DNA of 64,000 nucleotides from Auraticoccus monumenti (GCF_900101785.1 NZ_LT629688.1:496001-560000), one strand, 5' to 3'. Positions 52,793 through 61,622 are shown, numbered from the stretch's first letter. Translations and numbers: made by a program. The notes: generated by a model not told the origin, from the sequence alone.

Positions 52793-53224
52793 ATGGCCAC
52801 CCTGGACGACCTCGACCGCCGCCTCCTCTCCCTGCTCCGTCAGGACGGCCGCGCCCCGGTGGCGACGCTGGCCCGCGAGCTGGGCGTGACCCGGGCCACG
52901 GTCACCTCCCGGCTCGACCGGCTGGTGGCCTCGGGCACGGTGATCGGGTTCACCGTGCGGGTGCGGGACGAGTCCGACCCGCTCGCCGTCCGCGCCGTCT
53001 CGTTGATCGAGGTGATCGGTCGCGACACCGACGCGGTGATCAAGGTGATGCGCGGGTGGCCGGAGGTCCGTGGGCTGCACACCACGAACGGCGGCTGGGA
53101 CCTGGTCGCCGAGCTGGAGGTCGGCGACCTCGGCGAGTTCGACCGCGTGCTGGGGCGGATCCGGCGGGTGCCGGGCGTCCGCAACACCGAGACCAGCCTG
53201 CTGCTGAGCTCGGTGCTGCGCTGA
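52793..53224 (+). CDS. Lrp/AsnC-family regulator
   Basis: 143 residues. HTH LSLLRQDGRAPVATLARELGVTRATVTSRLDRLV, then the RAM domain (DAVIKVMRGWPEVRGLHTTNGGWDLVAELEV). Divergent from ocd/ctlX, as expected for a regulator responding to arginine, ornithine or proline, similar to OdcR/ArgP-like Lrp members. TACACT lies 7 nt before ATG 52793. No palindrome stands out, as is normal for Lrp sites. Confidence 0.92.
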   Translation: MATLDDLDRRLLSLLRQDGRAPVATLARELGVTRATVTSRLDRLVASGTVIGFTVRVRDESDPLAVRAVSLIEVIGRDTDAVIKVMRGWPEVRGLHTTNGGWDLVAELEVGDLGEFDRVLGRIRRVPGVRNTETSLLLSSVLR

Positions 53225-53408
53225 GCCGGCCGCCCTGCAGGTGAGGCAACCCTGCGACTGATCAACAGCGCGGGAATGATCAGCACCGCTCCGGTGTCAT
53301 GATCACGAAGGGTCGGTGAAGCCGGCCGGGTGGGCCTTGTGGTGACGGGGTGCACGGGAGTGGATGGACGAGGCACCGCCTCACCCCACCCCCCACCCCA
53401 GGAGCACC

Positions 53409-55013
53409 ATGATCAACTCGAGTCTGCCCGCGCCCACGATCAGCCGTCGTGGCCTGCTGGGCCTCTCCGCCGCCGCCGGTCTCGGTCTCACCACGGTCGG
53501 CGGCAGCGCCTTCGCCGACACCCGTCCGACGGTCGCCCCGGCGGTCCCCGACGACGTCTACGGCGTCGGCATCGCCAGCGGGGACCCCCACCCCGACGGG
53601 ATGGTGCTGTGGACCCGGCTGGCACCCGAGCCGACGGCCACCGACGGCCTGGCCGGGATGCCCGACGTCGACGTGGACGTCGAGTGGGAGGTCGCCACCG
53701 ACCCCGGCATGACCACGGTGGTCCAGCGCGGCACCGAGCGCGCGACGTCGGCCTGGAACCACTCGGTCCACGCCGAGGTCGCCGGCCTCCAGCCCGGCCG
53801 GGAGTACTGGTACCGGTTCCGCACCGCCGGCCAGATCAGCGAGGTGGGCCGTGCGGTCACCGCGCCCGCCCTGGGCTCCACCCCCGCAGCGATGACCTTC
53901 GCCTTCACCAGCTGCCAGAACTTCCCCGAGGGCTGGTTCAACGCCTACGCCGACATGGCCACCCAGGACCTGGACCTGGTGCTGCACCTCGGCGACTACA
54001 TCTACGAGGGCGCGGGCACCAACAACGCGCTCGGCCGGGCGCACACCTCGCGCAAGGAGACCTTCACGCTGGCCGACTACCGGCTGCGCTACGGCCAGTA
54101 CAAGACCGACACCGACCTGCAGGCCGCCCACGCCGCCGCGCCCTGGGTGGTGTCCCCGGACGACCACGAGGTGGAGAACAACTGGGCCGGCGACATCTCC
54201 CAGCCCGACACCGAGCCCGACCAGGACCCGGCGGTCTTCCGCCAGCGCCGCGCCGCCGCCTTCCAGGCCTACTACGAGAACCTGCCGCTGCGGCGGGCCT
54301 CGATGCCGAAGGGCGCCGACATGCAGGTGTACCGGCGGCTGCGCTTCGGCCAGCTGCTGCAGCTGGACGTGCTGGACACCCGTCGCCACCGCTCGGACCA
54401 GATCGAGGGCGACCAGGCGGTGCTCGACGGTCGTTGGGACCGCCGCCGCACCATGCTCGGGCGCACCCAGGAGGCGTGGCTGATGAAGGGCCTGGACGCC
54501 AGCGAGGCCCGGTGGAAGGTGCTGGGCAACCAGGTCTTCTGCTTCGAGGCCGACCACACCGACGGTCCCGGCGAGCGCTACGGCAACGACACCTGGGGTG
54601 GCTACGCCGCCGCCCGCCAGCGCATGTTCGACGGGATCCTGCAGCGCGGGGTGGAGAACTTCGTGATGGTCACCGGCGACGCCCACCGCAGCACCGCCGC
54701 GGACCTCAAGCAGGACTTCTCCGACCCGTCCTCGACCACCGTCGGCGCGGAGTTCCTGGGCACCTCGATCAGCTCCGGCGGCAACGGCACCGACACCGAC
54801 GCCCTCGGCCGCACCTGGCTCGCGGAGAACCCGCACATGCGCTTCCACAACGGCCAGCGCGGCTACCAGGTGGTGCGGGCCGACGCCCAGCAGCTGGAGA
54901 CCGAGTACCGGATCTGCGACTCGGTCACCGTCAAGGGCTCCGCGCTGCGCACCCGCGCGAAGCTCGTCGTCGAGTCCGGCCGCGCCGGCATCGCCGACGT
55001 CTCCGTGGCCTGA
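53409..55013 (+). CDS. phoD: Alkaline phosphatase D (PhoD-like phosphodiesterase)
   Basis: 534 residues. Twin-arginine signal peptide ISRRGLLGLSAAAGLGL, then a Fn3-like PhoD N-terminal domain and the metallophosphatase core with HLGDYIYEGAG and SPDDHEVENNW as iron/calcium ligands plus VTGDAHRSTAADL. Exported folded through Tat; releases phosphate from wall teichoic acids and phosphodiesters. ATG 53409 has AGGAG 5 nt upstream; an ATG at 53364 has none. No Pho box recognised. Confidence 0.92.
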   Translation: MINSSLPAPTISRRGLLGLSAAAGLGLTTVGGSAFADTRPTVAPAVPDDVYGVGIASGDPHPDGMVLWTRLAPEPTATDGLAGMPDVDVDVEWEVATDPGMTTVVQRGTERATSAWNHSVHAEVAGLQPGREYWYRFRTAGQISEVGRAVTAPALGSTPAAMTFAFTSCQNFPEGWFNAYADMATQDLDLVLHLGDYIYEGAGTNNALGRAHTSRKETFTLADYRLRYGQYKTDTDLQAAHAAAPWVVSPDDHEVENNWAGDISQPDTEPDQDPAVFRQRRAAAFQAYYENLPLRRASMPKGADMQVYRRLRFGQLLQLDVLDTRRHRSDQIEGDQAVLDGRWDRRRTMLGRTQEAWLMKGLDASEARWKVLGNQVFCFEADHTDGPGERYGNDTWGGYAAARQRMFDGILQRGVENFVMVTGDAHRSTAADLKQDFSDPSSTTVGAEFLGTSISSGGNGTDTDALGRTWLAENPHMRFHNGQRGYQVVRADAQQLETEYRICDSVTVKGSALRTRAKLVVESGRAGIADVSVA

Positions 55014-55049
55014 CCCCGACCGACGGGTTCGCCAGCCGTCCCGACCGCA

Positions 55050-55104
55050 GGACGCGACCCGTACCGAGCAGGGCCCGAGGCCGAGCTCGGTGCGGGTCGT
55101 GTCC
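55050..55104. terminator. Long hairpin after phoD
   Basis: Arms of 20 bp (GGACGCGACCCGTACCGAGC and GCTCGGTGCGGGTCGTGTCC, 18 of 20 paired) around a 15-nt loop, 37 bp after the phoD stop. No T-tract. Its inner GCACCGAGC/GCTCGGTGC core is shared with hairpin family 1. Confidence 0.6.
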
Positions 55105-55208
55105 CGTCCGGGCGGCAGGCTGACAGGAGGTGCACAGCCGGGGCAGGGGATCCGCAGGGGTGGGGCGCGGAGAGTGACCTGGTCAACCGAGACCAGGAGC
55201 GTGCAGCC

Positions 55209-56150
55209 ATGACCACCGACCAGCCGACCTACGAGGGACGTCCCCTCCCCCGCCCCGAGGACGAGGTCGTCGACCAGGGTCTCGCCTTCGACGTCGTCAC
55301 CCTGACCAGCCGGCGGCGGCTGCTGGCCGCGCTCGGCGGCGGGCTGTCGGTGCTCGGCCTGGCCGCCTGCGGGGTGTCCGCGACGGCCGAGGGCCAGCCG
55401 ACCACCGGCAGCGCCACGACGTCCTCGGGCGAGATCCCCGACGAGACCGCCGGTCCCTACCCCGGTGACGGCTCCAACGGCCCGGACGTCCTGGAGCAGA
55501 GCGGCATCGTCCGCAGCGACCTGACCTCCAGCTTCGGGGAGTCCACCGGCACGGCCGAGGGCGTCCCGATGACCCTGGAGCTGACCGTCACCGACCTGGC
55601 GGCCGGGCAGCCCTACGCCGGGGCGGCGGTCTACCTGTGGCACTGCACCCGCGAGGGCGGCTACTCCATGTACTCCGAGGGCATCGAGGACGAGAACTAC
55701 CTGCGTGGGGTGCAGGTCGCCGACGCCGACGGGCTGGTGCGCTTCACCAGCATCGTCCCGGGCTGCTACGACGGCCGCTGGCCGCACCTGCACTTCGAGG
55801 TCTACCCCGACGAGGCCTCGATCGCCGACGCCGCCGACGCGGTTGCCACCTCCCAGCTGGCGGTGCCGCAGGACGTGGCCGAGGCGGTCTACGCCGAGCC
55901 GGGCTACGAGTCGTCGGTCGCCAACCTGGCCCGGACCAGCCTGGACAGCGACAACGTCTTCAGCGACGGCGCGGAGAGCCAGCTCCCCGCGACCTCCGGC
56001 GACACCGACTCCGGCTACGTCCTCACCCTCACCGTCGGCGTCGACACCTCGACCGAGCCCACCGGCGGCGGGATGGGCGGCGGTGGTGGGGCACCCGGTG
56101 GTGCCGGCGGGACCGCACCGTCGGGTCCTCCGCCTGGTCGGCCGTCCTGA
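55209..56150 (+). CDS. Intradiol-dioxygenase-like exported lipoprotein
   Basis: 313 residues. TSRRRLLAALGGGLSVLGLAAC is a Tat-type lipoprotein signal with lipobox LAAC. The mature part resembles intradiol ring-cleavage dioxygenases: PDETAGPYPGDGSNG, GAAVYLWHCTREGGYSMY (Tyr/His), and SIVPGCYDGRWPHLHFEVYPDE with the Tyr and the two His of a His-Leu-His iron site. The C-terminus is Gly/Pro-rich. Extracytoplasmic members of this family may lack true catechol-dioxygenase activity, and the substrate is unknown. Confidence 0.82.
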   Translation: MTTDQPTYEGRPLPRPEDEVVDQGLAFDVVTLTSRRRLLAALGGGLSVLGLAACGVSATAEGQPTTGSATTSSGEIPDETAGPYPGDGSNGPDVLEQSGIVRSDLTSSFGESTGTAEGVPMTLELTVTDLAAGQPYAGAAVYLWHCTREGGYSMYSEGIEDENYLRGVQVADADGLVRFTSIVPGCYDGRWPHLHFEVYPDEASIADAADAVATSQLAVPQDVAEAVYAEPGYESSVANLARTSLDSDNVFSDGAESQLPATSGDTDSGYVLTLTVGVDTSTEPTGGGMGGGGGAPGGAGGTAPSGPPPGRPS

Positions 56151-56199
56151 CCCGCCGCCCTGGGTCCGGATCCGGGTGAGCACCCCCGTCGGGGACCGT

Positions 56200-56269
56200 G
56201 CAGAAGCGGTCGCTCAGCAGACACCGCTGGAGCGGCTGTCGGAGACGTCCGCTGAGCGACCGGTTCTGC
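56200..56269. repeat. Dispersed hairpin family 2, copy C
   Basis: Left arm GCAGAAGCGGTCGCTCAGC, right arm GCTGAGCGACCGGTTCTGC, 18 of 19 paired, 32-nt loop; AGACGTCC precedes the right arm. The right arm is identical to copy A, 13.7 kb away. Confidence 0.78.
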
Positions 56270-56339
56270 GGGAGCAGGCCCTCTTCCTCGACCCGCCGAG
56301 GGTTGCGCCGGTGCCCAGGGCTGCCGCAGTGTCGGGGTC

Positions 56340-57110
56340 GTGCCAGCACCTGACCCGACTCCCGCACCCGAGCACGGCGGTCGCCGCCCGACCGTGGTCG
56401 TACCGGCCCGGCTGTCCTCCGACGGCCACGCGGATCCCCGGGTGTCCGGGGCCAACCGCCTCTTCCACGACGTGGTGGCCCTGGTCCGCGCCGCCGGGCT
56501 CGACCCGCTGGTCGTCACCGACCCGGGCACCGACCTGGACGGCGTCGCCGGCGTGGTGCTGCCCGGTGGGGGCGACCTCGACCCGGACCACTACGGCGGC
56601 GAGCCGAGCGAGGCGGTCTACGACATCCACCCCGAGCAGGACGCCCTCGACCTCGGTCTGGCCCGGACCGCCCTGGAGCACGGGCTTCCGGTGCTGGGCA
56701 TCTGCCGGGGTGCTCAGGTGCTCAACGTGGCCGCCGGCGGGACGCTCGTCGCCGACCTCCCTCCGACGGAGGTGGCCCACGTCCGCGTCCCCGAGCCCGG
56801 GGAGCAGCTGGCCTTCGTCTGGCACCCCGTGCGGCTGCGGCCCTCACGGCTCCGCGACGAGCTGGGCGGGGTCGACTCGATCAGCGTGGGCTCGGGCCAC
56901 CACCAGGGCGTGGACCAGCTGGCCGAGGCCCTCACCGCCACCGCGGTGGCCGACGACGGGCTGGTCGAGGCCTTCGAGGACGCCAGCGGGCGGGTGCTCG
57001 GCGTGCAGTGGCACCCTGAGGCCAGCGACACCCCCGCCGCGGAGCAGAACGCCCCCTTCCGGTTGTTCGCCCGGGCTGTCGCGGAGCAGGAGAGGACTTC
57101 CCGTGCCTGA
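56340..57110 (+). CDS. Class I glutamine-amidotransferase-like hydrolase (PuuD-type gamma-glutamyl-GABA hydrolase family)
   Basis: 256 residues. Nucleophile Cys in LGICRGAQVLNVAAGG, His in GVQWHPEAS followed by Glu; DPDHYGGEPSE and VGSGHHQGVDQL are the PuuD-family loops. Enzymes of this family split gamma-glutamyl bonds, for example in putrescine or ethanolamine degradation. GTG 56340 has CAGTGT 7 nt upstream. It overlaps the M20 hydrolase by 8 bp, so the two act together on some amidated or gamma-glutamyl compound (inference). Confidence 0.86.
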   Translation: MPAPDPTPAPEHGGRRPTVVVPARLSSDGHADPRVSGANRLFHDVVALVRAAGLDPLVVTDPGTDLDGVAGVVLPGGGDLDPDHYGGEPSEAVYDIHPEQDALDLGLARTALEHGLPVLGICRGAQVLNVAAGGTLVADLPPTEVAHVRVPEPGEQLAFVWHPVRLRPSRLRDELGGVDSISVGSGHHQGVDQLAEALTATAVADDGLVEAFEDASGRVLGVQWHPEASDTPAAEQNAPFRLFARAVAEQERTSRA

Positions 57111-58293
57111 CACCGACGACGCCACCCGACGGGCCCGCGACGCCATCGATGACGCCCGCGAGGTCGTCCTGGCCACCCACCGTGCCATCCACGCCGACCC
57201 CGAGCTCGGCCTGGAGGAGGTCCGCTCCGCGCGTCGGCTGGTCGAGGGCATCGGGACCGCGACCGGGGTCCAAGCCGAGCTCGGGGTCGGCAGCCTGCCC
57301 ACCGCGGTGCGCGCCGAGGCCGGGTCCGGTGAGCTGGTGATCACGCTGGTGGCCGAGTACGACGCGCTGCCGGGCATCGGGCACGGCTGCGGTCACAACG
57401 TCATCGCCGGGGCGGCGCTCGGGGCGTTCACCGGGCTCGCTGCCGTCGCCGACGAGCTCGGGATCACGGTCCGGCTGCTGGGCACGCCCGCGGAGGAGAA
57501 CGCCGGCGGCAAGGTGACCATGCTCGACGAGGGCGCCTTCGACGGCACCTCCGCCGCCCTGATGGTGCACGCCGCCGGGGAGGACGTCCTCACCATGGAC
57601 CCCTTCGCCTCGGCCCAGGTGTCGGTGGAGTTCACCGGTCGGGAGTCCCACGCCAGCGCCGCCCCGCACCTGGGGATCAACGCCCTGGACGCGCTGACCG
57701 TGATGCTGACCGCCATCGGGCTCAACCGCCAGCAGCTCGCCCCGCTGCAGCAGGTGCACGGGGTGGTCGACGCCGGCGGCGTGGCGCCCAACATCATCCC
57801 CGGCCGGGCCGCCGGACGCTGGATGGCCCGGGCCGCGGACCTGGAGTCGCTGGACCGGGTGCTGGACGTGGTCCGCCGCTCCGCCGAGGCGGGCGCCGTG
57901 GCCACCGGGGCCGGCCTGGAGATCACCGAGCCCACCGCCCGCTACGCCGACCTGCGACCCGACCCCGATCTGAGCGCGTTCTACGCCGACGCCCTGGCCT
58001 CGGTCGGACGGACCGCCGCCGCGCCCTGGCCCCGGGCCGGGAGCACCGACATGGGCAACGTCTCCCAGCGGTTCCCGAGCATCCACCCGATGATCGGTCT
58101 CGGCGACCCCGGCGTGGCCCTGCACACCGTCGAGCTCACCCGGCTGGCCGGCTCCGAGGCCGGCGACCGCGCGGTGGTCGACGGCGCCACCCTGCTCGCC
58201 ACCACGGCCATCCACGCCGCGCTCACGCCCGGCGTCCGCGCACGGCTGCTGCGCAGCGCCCGCGACGGACAGGTACCTCCCGCGACGTCCTGA
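57103..58293 (+). CDS. M20-family amidohydrolase (PM20D2/AbgB-like)
   Basis: 396 residues. Metal ligands in AEYDALPGIGHGCGHN and LLGTPAEENAGGK, dimerisation domain with GRESHASAAPHLGINALDAL, and the final GSTDMGNVSQ and HTVELT are characteristic of M20D proteins that hydrolyse N-acyl or p-aminobenzoyl-glutamate and some dipeptides. AGGAGAGGA precedes GTG 57103. Operon partner of the preceding GATase-like hydrolase. Confidence 0.88.
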   Translation: MPDTDDATRRARDAIDDAREVVLATHRAIHADPELGLEEVRSARRLVEGIGTATGVQAELGVGSLPTAVRAEAGSGELVITLVAEYDALPGIGHGCGHNVIAGAALGAFTGLAAVADELGITVRLLGTPAEENAGGKVTMLDEGAFDGTSAALMVHAAGEDVLTMDPFASAQVSVEFTGRESHASAAPHLGINALDALTVMLTAIGLNRQQLAPLQQVHGVVDAGGVAPNIIPGRAAGRWMARAADLESLDRVLDVVRRSAEAGAVATGAGLEITEPTARYADLRPDPDLSAFYADALASVGRTAAAPWPRAGSTDMGNVSQRFPSIHPMIGLGDPGVALHTVELTRLAGSEAGDRAVVDGATLLATTAIHAALTPGVRARLLRSARDGQVPPATS

Positions 58294-58463
58294 CCCGTCA
58301 GAGGGCGGCCACCCTCGTCAACACCCTCGGCAGCGCCGGTCCAGCCGGGGCGGTCCGCGCCATCCGGAGGGTGCCGCCGCGGCTTCCCGTCGGACACCTA
58401 CGGGCTTGGGAGCCGCGGCCCCGGTGCCTTATGCTCAACCGTCGGTGAGCACTCCTCACCTGC

Positions 58464-58539
58464 GGGGCCATGGCGCAATTGGTAGCGCACCTGCTTTGCA
58501 AGCAGGGGGTTAGGGGTTCGAGTCCCCTTGGCTCCACCA
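58464..58539 (+). tRNA. tRNA-Ala (anticodon TGC)
   Basis: Acceptor GGGGCCA pairs with TGGCTCC (one G-U), followed by A and an encoded CCA. D arm GCGCAATTGGTAGCGC, anticodon stem-loop CCTGC-TTTGCAA-GCAGG with anticodon TGC, and T arm with GGTTCGAGTCC. Length 76 nt including CCA. It lies on the plus strand between the M20 gene and the convergent SRPBCC gene. No integrated element or duplicated 3' end follows it. Confidence 0.97.
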
Positions 58540-58635
58540 CTTCTCCGGAGCCGTCCGGTCCCCGCGCCCGCGATCAGCCCCGAGCACCCCACCGCGCGAT
58601 CCGACAGGCCCCGACGGCGACCTCCAGCAGACGCA

Positions 58636-58678
58636 GCAGCCGGGTGCGTCACGCTGCTCGCGCGACGCACCCGGCTGC
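58636..58678. terminator. Bidirectional terminator between tRNA-Ala and SRPBCC gene
   Basis: Perfect 15-bp arms GCAGCCGGGTGCGTC and GACGCACCCGGCTGC with a 13-nt loop, followed by CGTCTCGTCGTC on the plus strand. Ends 11 bp before the stop of the leftward SRPBCC gene. Confidence 0.7.
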
Positions 58679-58688
58679 CGTCTCGTCG

Positions 58689-59477
58689 TCAGGTACCGGG
58701 GTGGCGGGTGTTGCCGTGCTCGTCCTCGACCCCGGCCGCCATCTCCTCGGGGCTGAGCACGTGGCCGGCGATGTAGGGCTCGTCGTCCGGCTTGGCGGAC
58801 ACGTCGGCGGGGGTGGTGGTGGTCTGGACCGGGGTCGTCTCCACCACGTCCGGAGCGGCCACGACGTCGTCGTCGCCGCTCTTGCGTGCCGCGGCCACAC
58901 CGGCAGCCGCCGCAGCAGCGACGCCCAGACCGGCGGCGACGGCCGCGGGGGACACACCGGACGTGCCCTTGTCACCACGGGACGCCGCGGCGTCATCCGC
59001 ATCCGGGGCGCCGACGGTGCTGCCCGGGTTCACCGAACCGCGCCAGGCGCCGCTGGCGTAGCCCTCGCTCTCGATGAAGGCCTTGAACCGGTCGAGGTCG
59101 CCCTCGGCCTGGTTCTCGACCACGTTCAGCTTGTCGCCGACCTTCTCCACCACACCCTCGGGCTCGTACTCCAGCGAGAGGTGCACCGAGGTCTGGCCGC
59201 CGCCGACGTCCTCGAAGGTCACCGCACCGGCGTTCGTCGCCCCGTCGGTCGCGGCCCAGGCCACCTTGCTGTCGGGGACCTGCTCCAGGATCCGGGCCTC
59301 CCACTCACGGCGCACACCGGCGATCTCCGCGACCCAGTGCAGCCGGTCCTCGCTCAGCTGGGTGACCTTGGTGATGCCACCCATGAACTGCGGGAACTCC
59401 TCGAACTGGGTCCACTGGTTGTACGCGACGCTCACCGGCACGTTGACCATGACGGACTTCTCAACCTTCGTCACCAC
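58689..59477 (-). CDS. SRPBCC-family protein with extended C-terminal tail
   Basis: 262 residues. Residues 1-150 form the same SRPBCC domain as the gene at 19399 (AYNQWTQFEEFPQFMGGI and DRFKAFIESEGYASGAWRGSV); the tail adds an Ala-rich hydrophobic stretch (AAVAAGLGVAAAAAAGVAAA, about 178-198) and an acidic, Pro/Thr-rich end containing HVLSPEEMAAGVEDEHGN. The hydrophobic stretch could anchor to the membrane or pack in a complex. AAAGGAG precedes GTG 59477 (a second GTG follows directly). A SigB/SigF-type promoter is visible upstream. Confidence 0.86.
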   Translation of the reverse strand: MVTKVEKSVMVNVPVSVAYNQWTQFEEFPQFMGGITKVTQLSEDRLHWVAEIAGVRREWEARILEQVPDSKVAWAATDGATNAGAVTFEDVGGGQTSVHLSLEYEPEGVVEKVGDKLNVVENQAEGDLDRFKAFIESEGYASGAWRGSVNPGSTVGAPDADDAAASRGDKGTSGVSPAAVAAGLGVAAAAAAGVAAARKSGDDDVVAAPDVVETTPVQTTTTPADVSAKPDDEPYIAGHVLSPEEMAAGVEDEHGNTRHPGT

Positions 59478-59894
59478 AGCGATCTCCTTTGGTCTTCCGA
59501 GGTCGTACGGGACGTTCACAGCCCCTGCACGTCCACTACCCCCGAAGGCGGCGGTGAACCGAGCCGTCGGCCCAGAATCGCTGGCAGGCCAGAGCCCGGA
59601 CGCCGGACCCGACCGCTCCCGGCCGATCCGAGGCGTCGGTGCCGAGGGTCTGGGTTCCGCGACCGCTCCCCAGGTCGGCGGTGCACCGCCCACGGGTGGA
59701 GGACCAGCCGATGCAGGAGGTGCGGCGCGGGCGTCAGTCCTGCACCCAGGCTCCGAGCGAGGCGACCACCACGTCGATGAGGGCGTCGTCGACCGGTGCG
59801 TGGCGCTCCGGTAGCCGGGGCGCCGTCGGGGGCCGGGGAGCGTCGGACGGGTGCCGTAGGCTTCGTCGCGACCTGCAGCGGACGGAGGGGTGTC
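59478..59894. other. 417-bp divergent intergenic region
   Basis: Between the SRPBCC gene and the protein kinase. It contains the stress-type promoter for the leftward gene (59536-59560) and, for the kinase, TAGGCT at 59857-59862 as a possible -10 with a ~26-nt leader. The middle shows no gene. Confidence 0.55.
59536..59560 (-). promoter_or_regulatory. SigB/SigF-type stress promoter of the second SRPBCC gene
   Basis: On the minus strand GGTT (59560-59557), 15 bp, GGGTAG (59541-59536), about 58 bp before the GTG. It has the same architecture as the promoter at 19325-19348. Confidence 0.6.
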
Positions 59895-61622
59895 GTGAGC
59901 GTGCCGGAGAGCCTGGTCGCCGACCGCTACCGCCTCGTGGAGATGGTCGGCAGCGGCGGCATGGGCGTCGTCTGGAAGGCCTGGGACGAGCGGCTCCAGC
60001 GGCAGGTGGCGGTCAAGCAGCTCCGTCCGCTCTTCGGGCTCAGCGAGGCCGACACCAAGCTGGCCAACGACCGCGCCATGCGCGAGGCGCGGATCACCGC
60101 CCGGCTGCACCACCGCCACGCGGTGTCGGTCTTCGACGTGGTCGACGACGACGGACGTCCCTGCCTGATCATGCAGTTCGTCCCCTGCACCACCCTGGCC
60201 GACGAGCTCCGCGACCACGGTCCGCTGGCGCCGGAGCGGGTCGCCCTCCTCGGTGCGCGGATCGCGTCGGCCCTGCACGCGGCGCACGACCTCGGCATCG
60301 TGCACCGCGACGTCAAGCCGGGCAACGTCCTGCTCGGCGAGGACGGCAGCACGCTGATCAGCGACTTCGGCATCTCCCGAGCCCTGGACGACATCTCCCT
60401 GACCAGCACCGGGATGGTGCACGGGACGCCGGCCTACCTGGCCCCCGAGGTCGCCCGCGGCGAGGACGCCACCTACCGCTCCGACGTCTTCTCCCTCGGC
60501 GCGACCCTGTACGCCGCCACCGAGGGTTCCCCGCCCTTCGGCAGCGACGCCAACTCGATCGCCCTGCTGCACCGGGTCGCGGCCGGGACCGTCGAGCCAC
60601 CGCAGCAGAGCGGCCCGCTCGCCCCGCTGCTGCTGCAGATGCTGTCCGCCGACCCGTCGGCGCGGCCGTCGATGAGCGACGTGGCCAACCGGCTGGAGCA
60701 GCTGGCCCGGAGCGGGGACACGGTGGCCCCACCCGCGCCGGAGCCCACCAGGCAGCTGCCGCCCACGCCGGCGAGGCCCACCCGGATGAGCTTCGGGTCC
60801 TCCAGCCCGGCGTCCGGGTCACGGGCCGGCTGGGCGGGCGGCGGCGTACCGGTCGCGGCAGCAGCGGCCCAGGGGGCGTCCTCCCGCGACGTCCGTCCCG
60901 ACACCTTCCAGATGGCTCCCGCGGTCACCCCGCCCGTCGTCCCCCGGACCCCCGTGCCGCCCGACGAGGACGAGCCGGGCCCCGGTCGGGGTCGACGGCG
61001 TGCCGGTGTGGTGGCGCTGGTGCTGAGCCTCGTCGCCGTCGCGGCGCTGGCCCTCTACCTCGTGCCGCTGCTCGGCCGGCCGGACCCGGGCACGGTCGCG
61101 GACCCGCCGGCCGAGACCTCCACCTCGGCCCCCGCGGAGCCCACCGACGCCAGCCCCGAGCCCACGCCGGAGGACACGACCTCGGCGGCCCCGCCGTCGG
61201 ACCCGCAGGACGAGGAGGAGGACGAGGAGGACACCCCCTCGCCCGAGGCCACCCCCACGCCGACCCCCACGCCCGAGGAGTCGGAAGACACCGGCGGCTC
61301 GCCCAGCGCGGAGGACCTGCAGACGGCCATCACCAGCTACTACGCGCTGGTGACCGAGGACACCGACGAGACCTGGCCCCTGATGACGAGCGAGTACCAG
61401 AACCGCACCGCCGGCGGTCAGGACTCCTACGAGGCCTTCTGGGACGACATCGACCGCGTCGAGACCAGCGACGTGACCGCCACGCCGCCCGACCAGGTGC
61501 AGGCCACGCTGACCTACTACTACGACGACGGCCAGGTGCTGGTGGAGCCGACGAGCTTCCGGCTGGTCGAGGAGGAGGGCGTGCTCAAGATCGCCGACTC
61601 CACCGTCGGCTCCGGTCGCTGA
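59895..61622 (+). CDS. Membrane Ser/Thr protein kinase with extracellular SnoaL/NTF2-like domain
   Basis: 575 residues. The kinase domain (about 11-270) has the glycine loop GSGGMGVVW, Lys41 in VAVKQL, the catalytic loop HRDVKPGN (Asp139), DFG (Asp157) and GTPAYLAPE. A Pro-rich linker leads to one membrane helix near residues 368-392, then a Pro/Thr/Glu-rich stalk and a terminal ~95-residue domain starting LQTAITSYYALV, resembling NTF2-like folds. There are no PASTA repeats, so it senses something other than muropeptides. GGAGG lies 6 nt before GTG 59895. Confidence 0.92.
   Translation: MSVPESLVADRYRLVEMVGSGGMGVVWKAWDERLQRQVAVKQLRPLFGLSEADTKLANDRAMREARITARLHHRHAVSVFDVVDDDGRPCLIMQFVPCTTLADELRDHGPLAPERVALLGARIASALHAAHDLGIVHRDVKPGNVLLGEDGSTLISDFGISRALDDISLTSTGMVHGTPAYLAPEVARGEDATYRSDVFSLGATLYAATEGSPPFGSDANSIALLHRVAAGTVEPPQQSGPLAPLLLQMLSADPSARPSMSDVANRLEQLARSGDTVAPPAPEPTRQLPPTPARPTRMSFGSSSPASGSRAGWAGGGVPVAAAAAQGASSRDVRPDTFQMAPAVTPPVVPRTPVPPDEDEPGPGRGRRRAGVVALVLSLVAVAALALYLVPLLGRPDPGTVADPPAETSTSAPAEPTDASPEPTPEDTTSAAPPSDPQDEEEDEEDTPSPEATPTPTPTPEESEDTGGSPSAEDLQTAITSYYALVTEDTDETWPLMTSEYQNRTAGGQDSYEAFWDDIDRVETSDVTATPPDQVQATLTYYYDDGQVLVEPTSFRLVEEEGVLKIADSTVGSGR

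Noticed and set aside
58464-58688. Integration of a mobile element at tRNA-Ala
   Set aside because: No integrase, no duplicated tRNA 3' end and ordinary genes on both sides; the downstream hairpin is a normal terminator.
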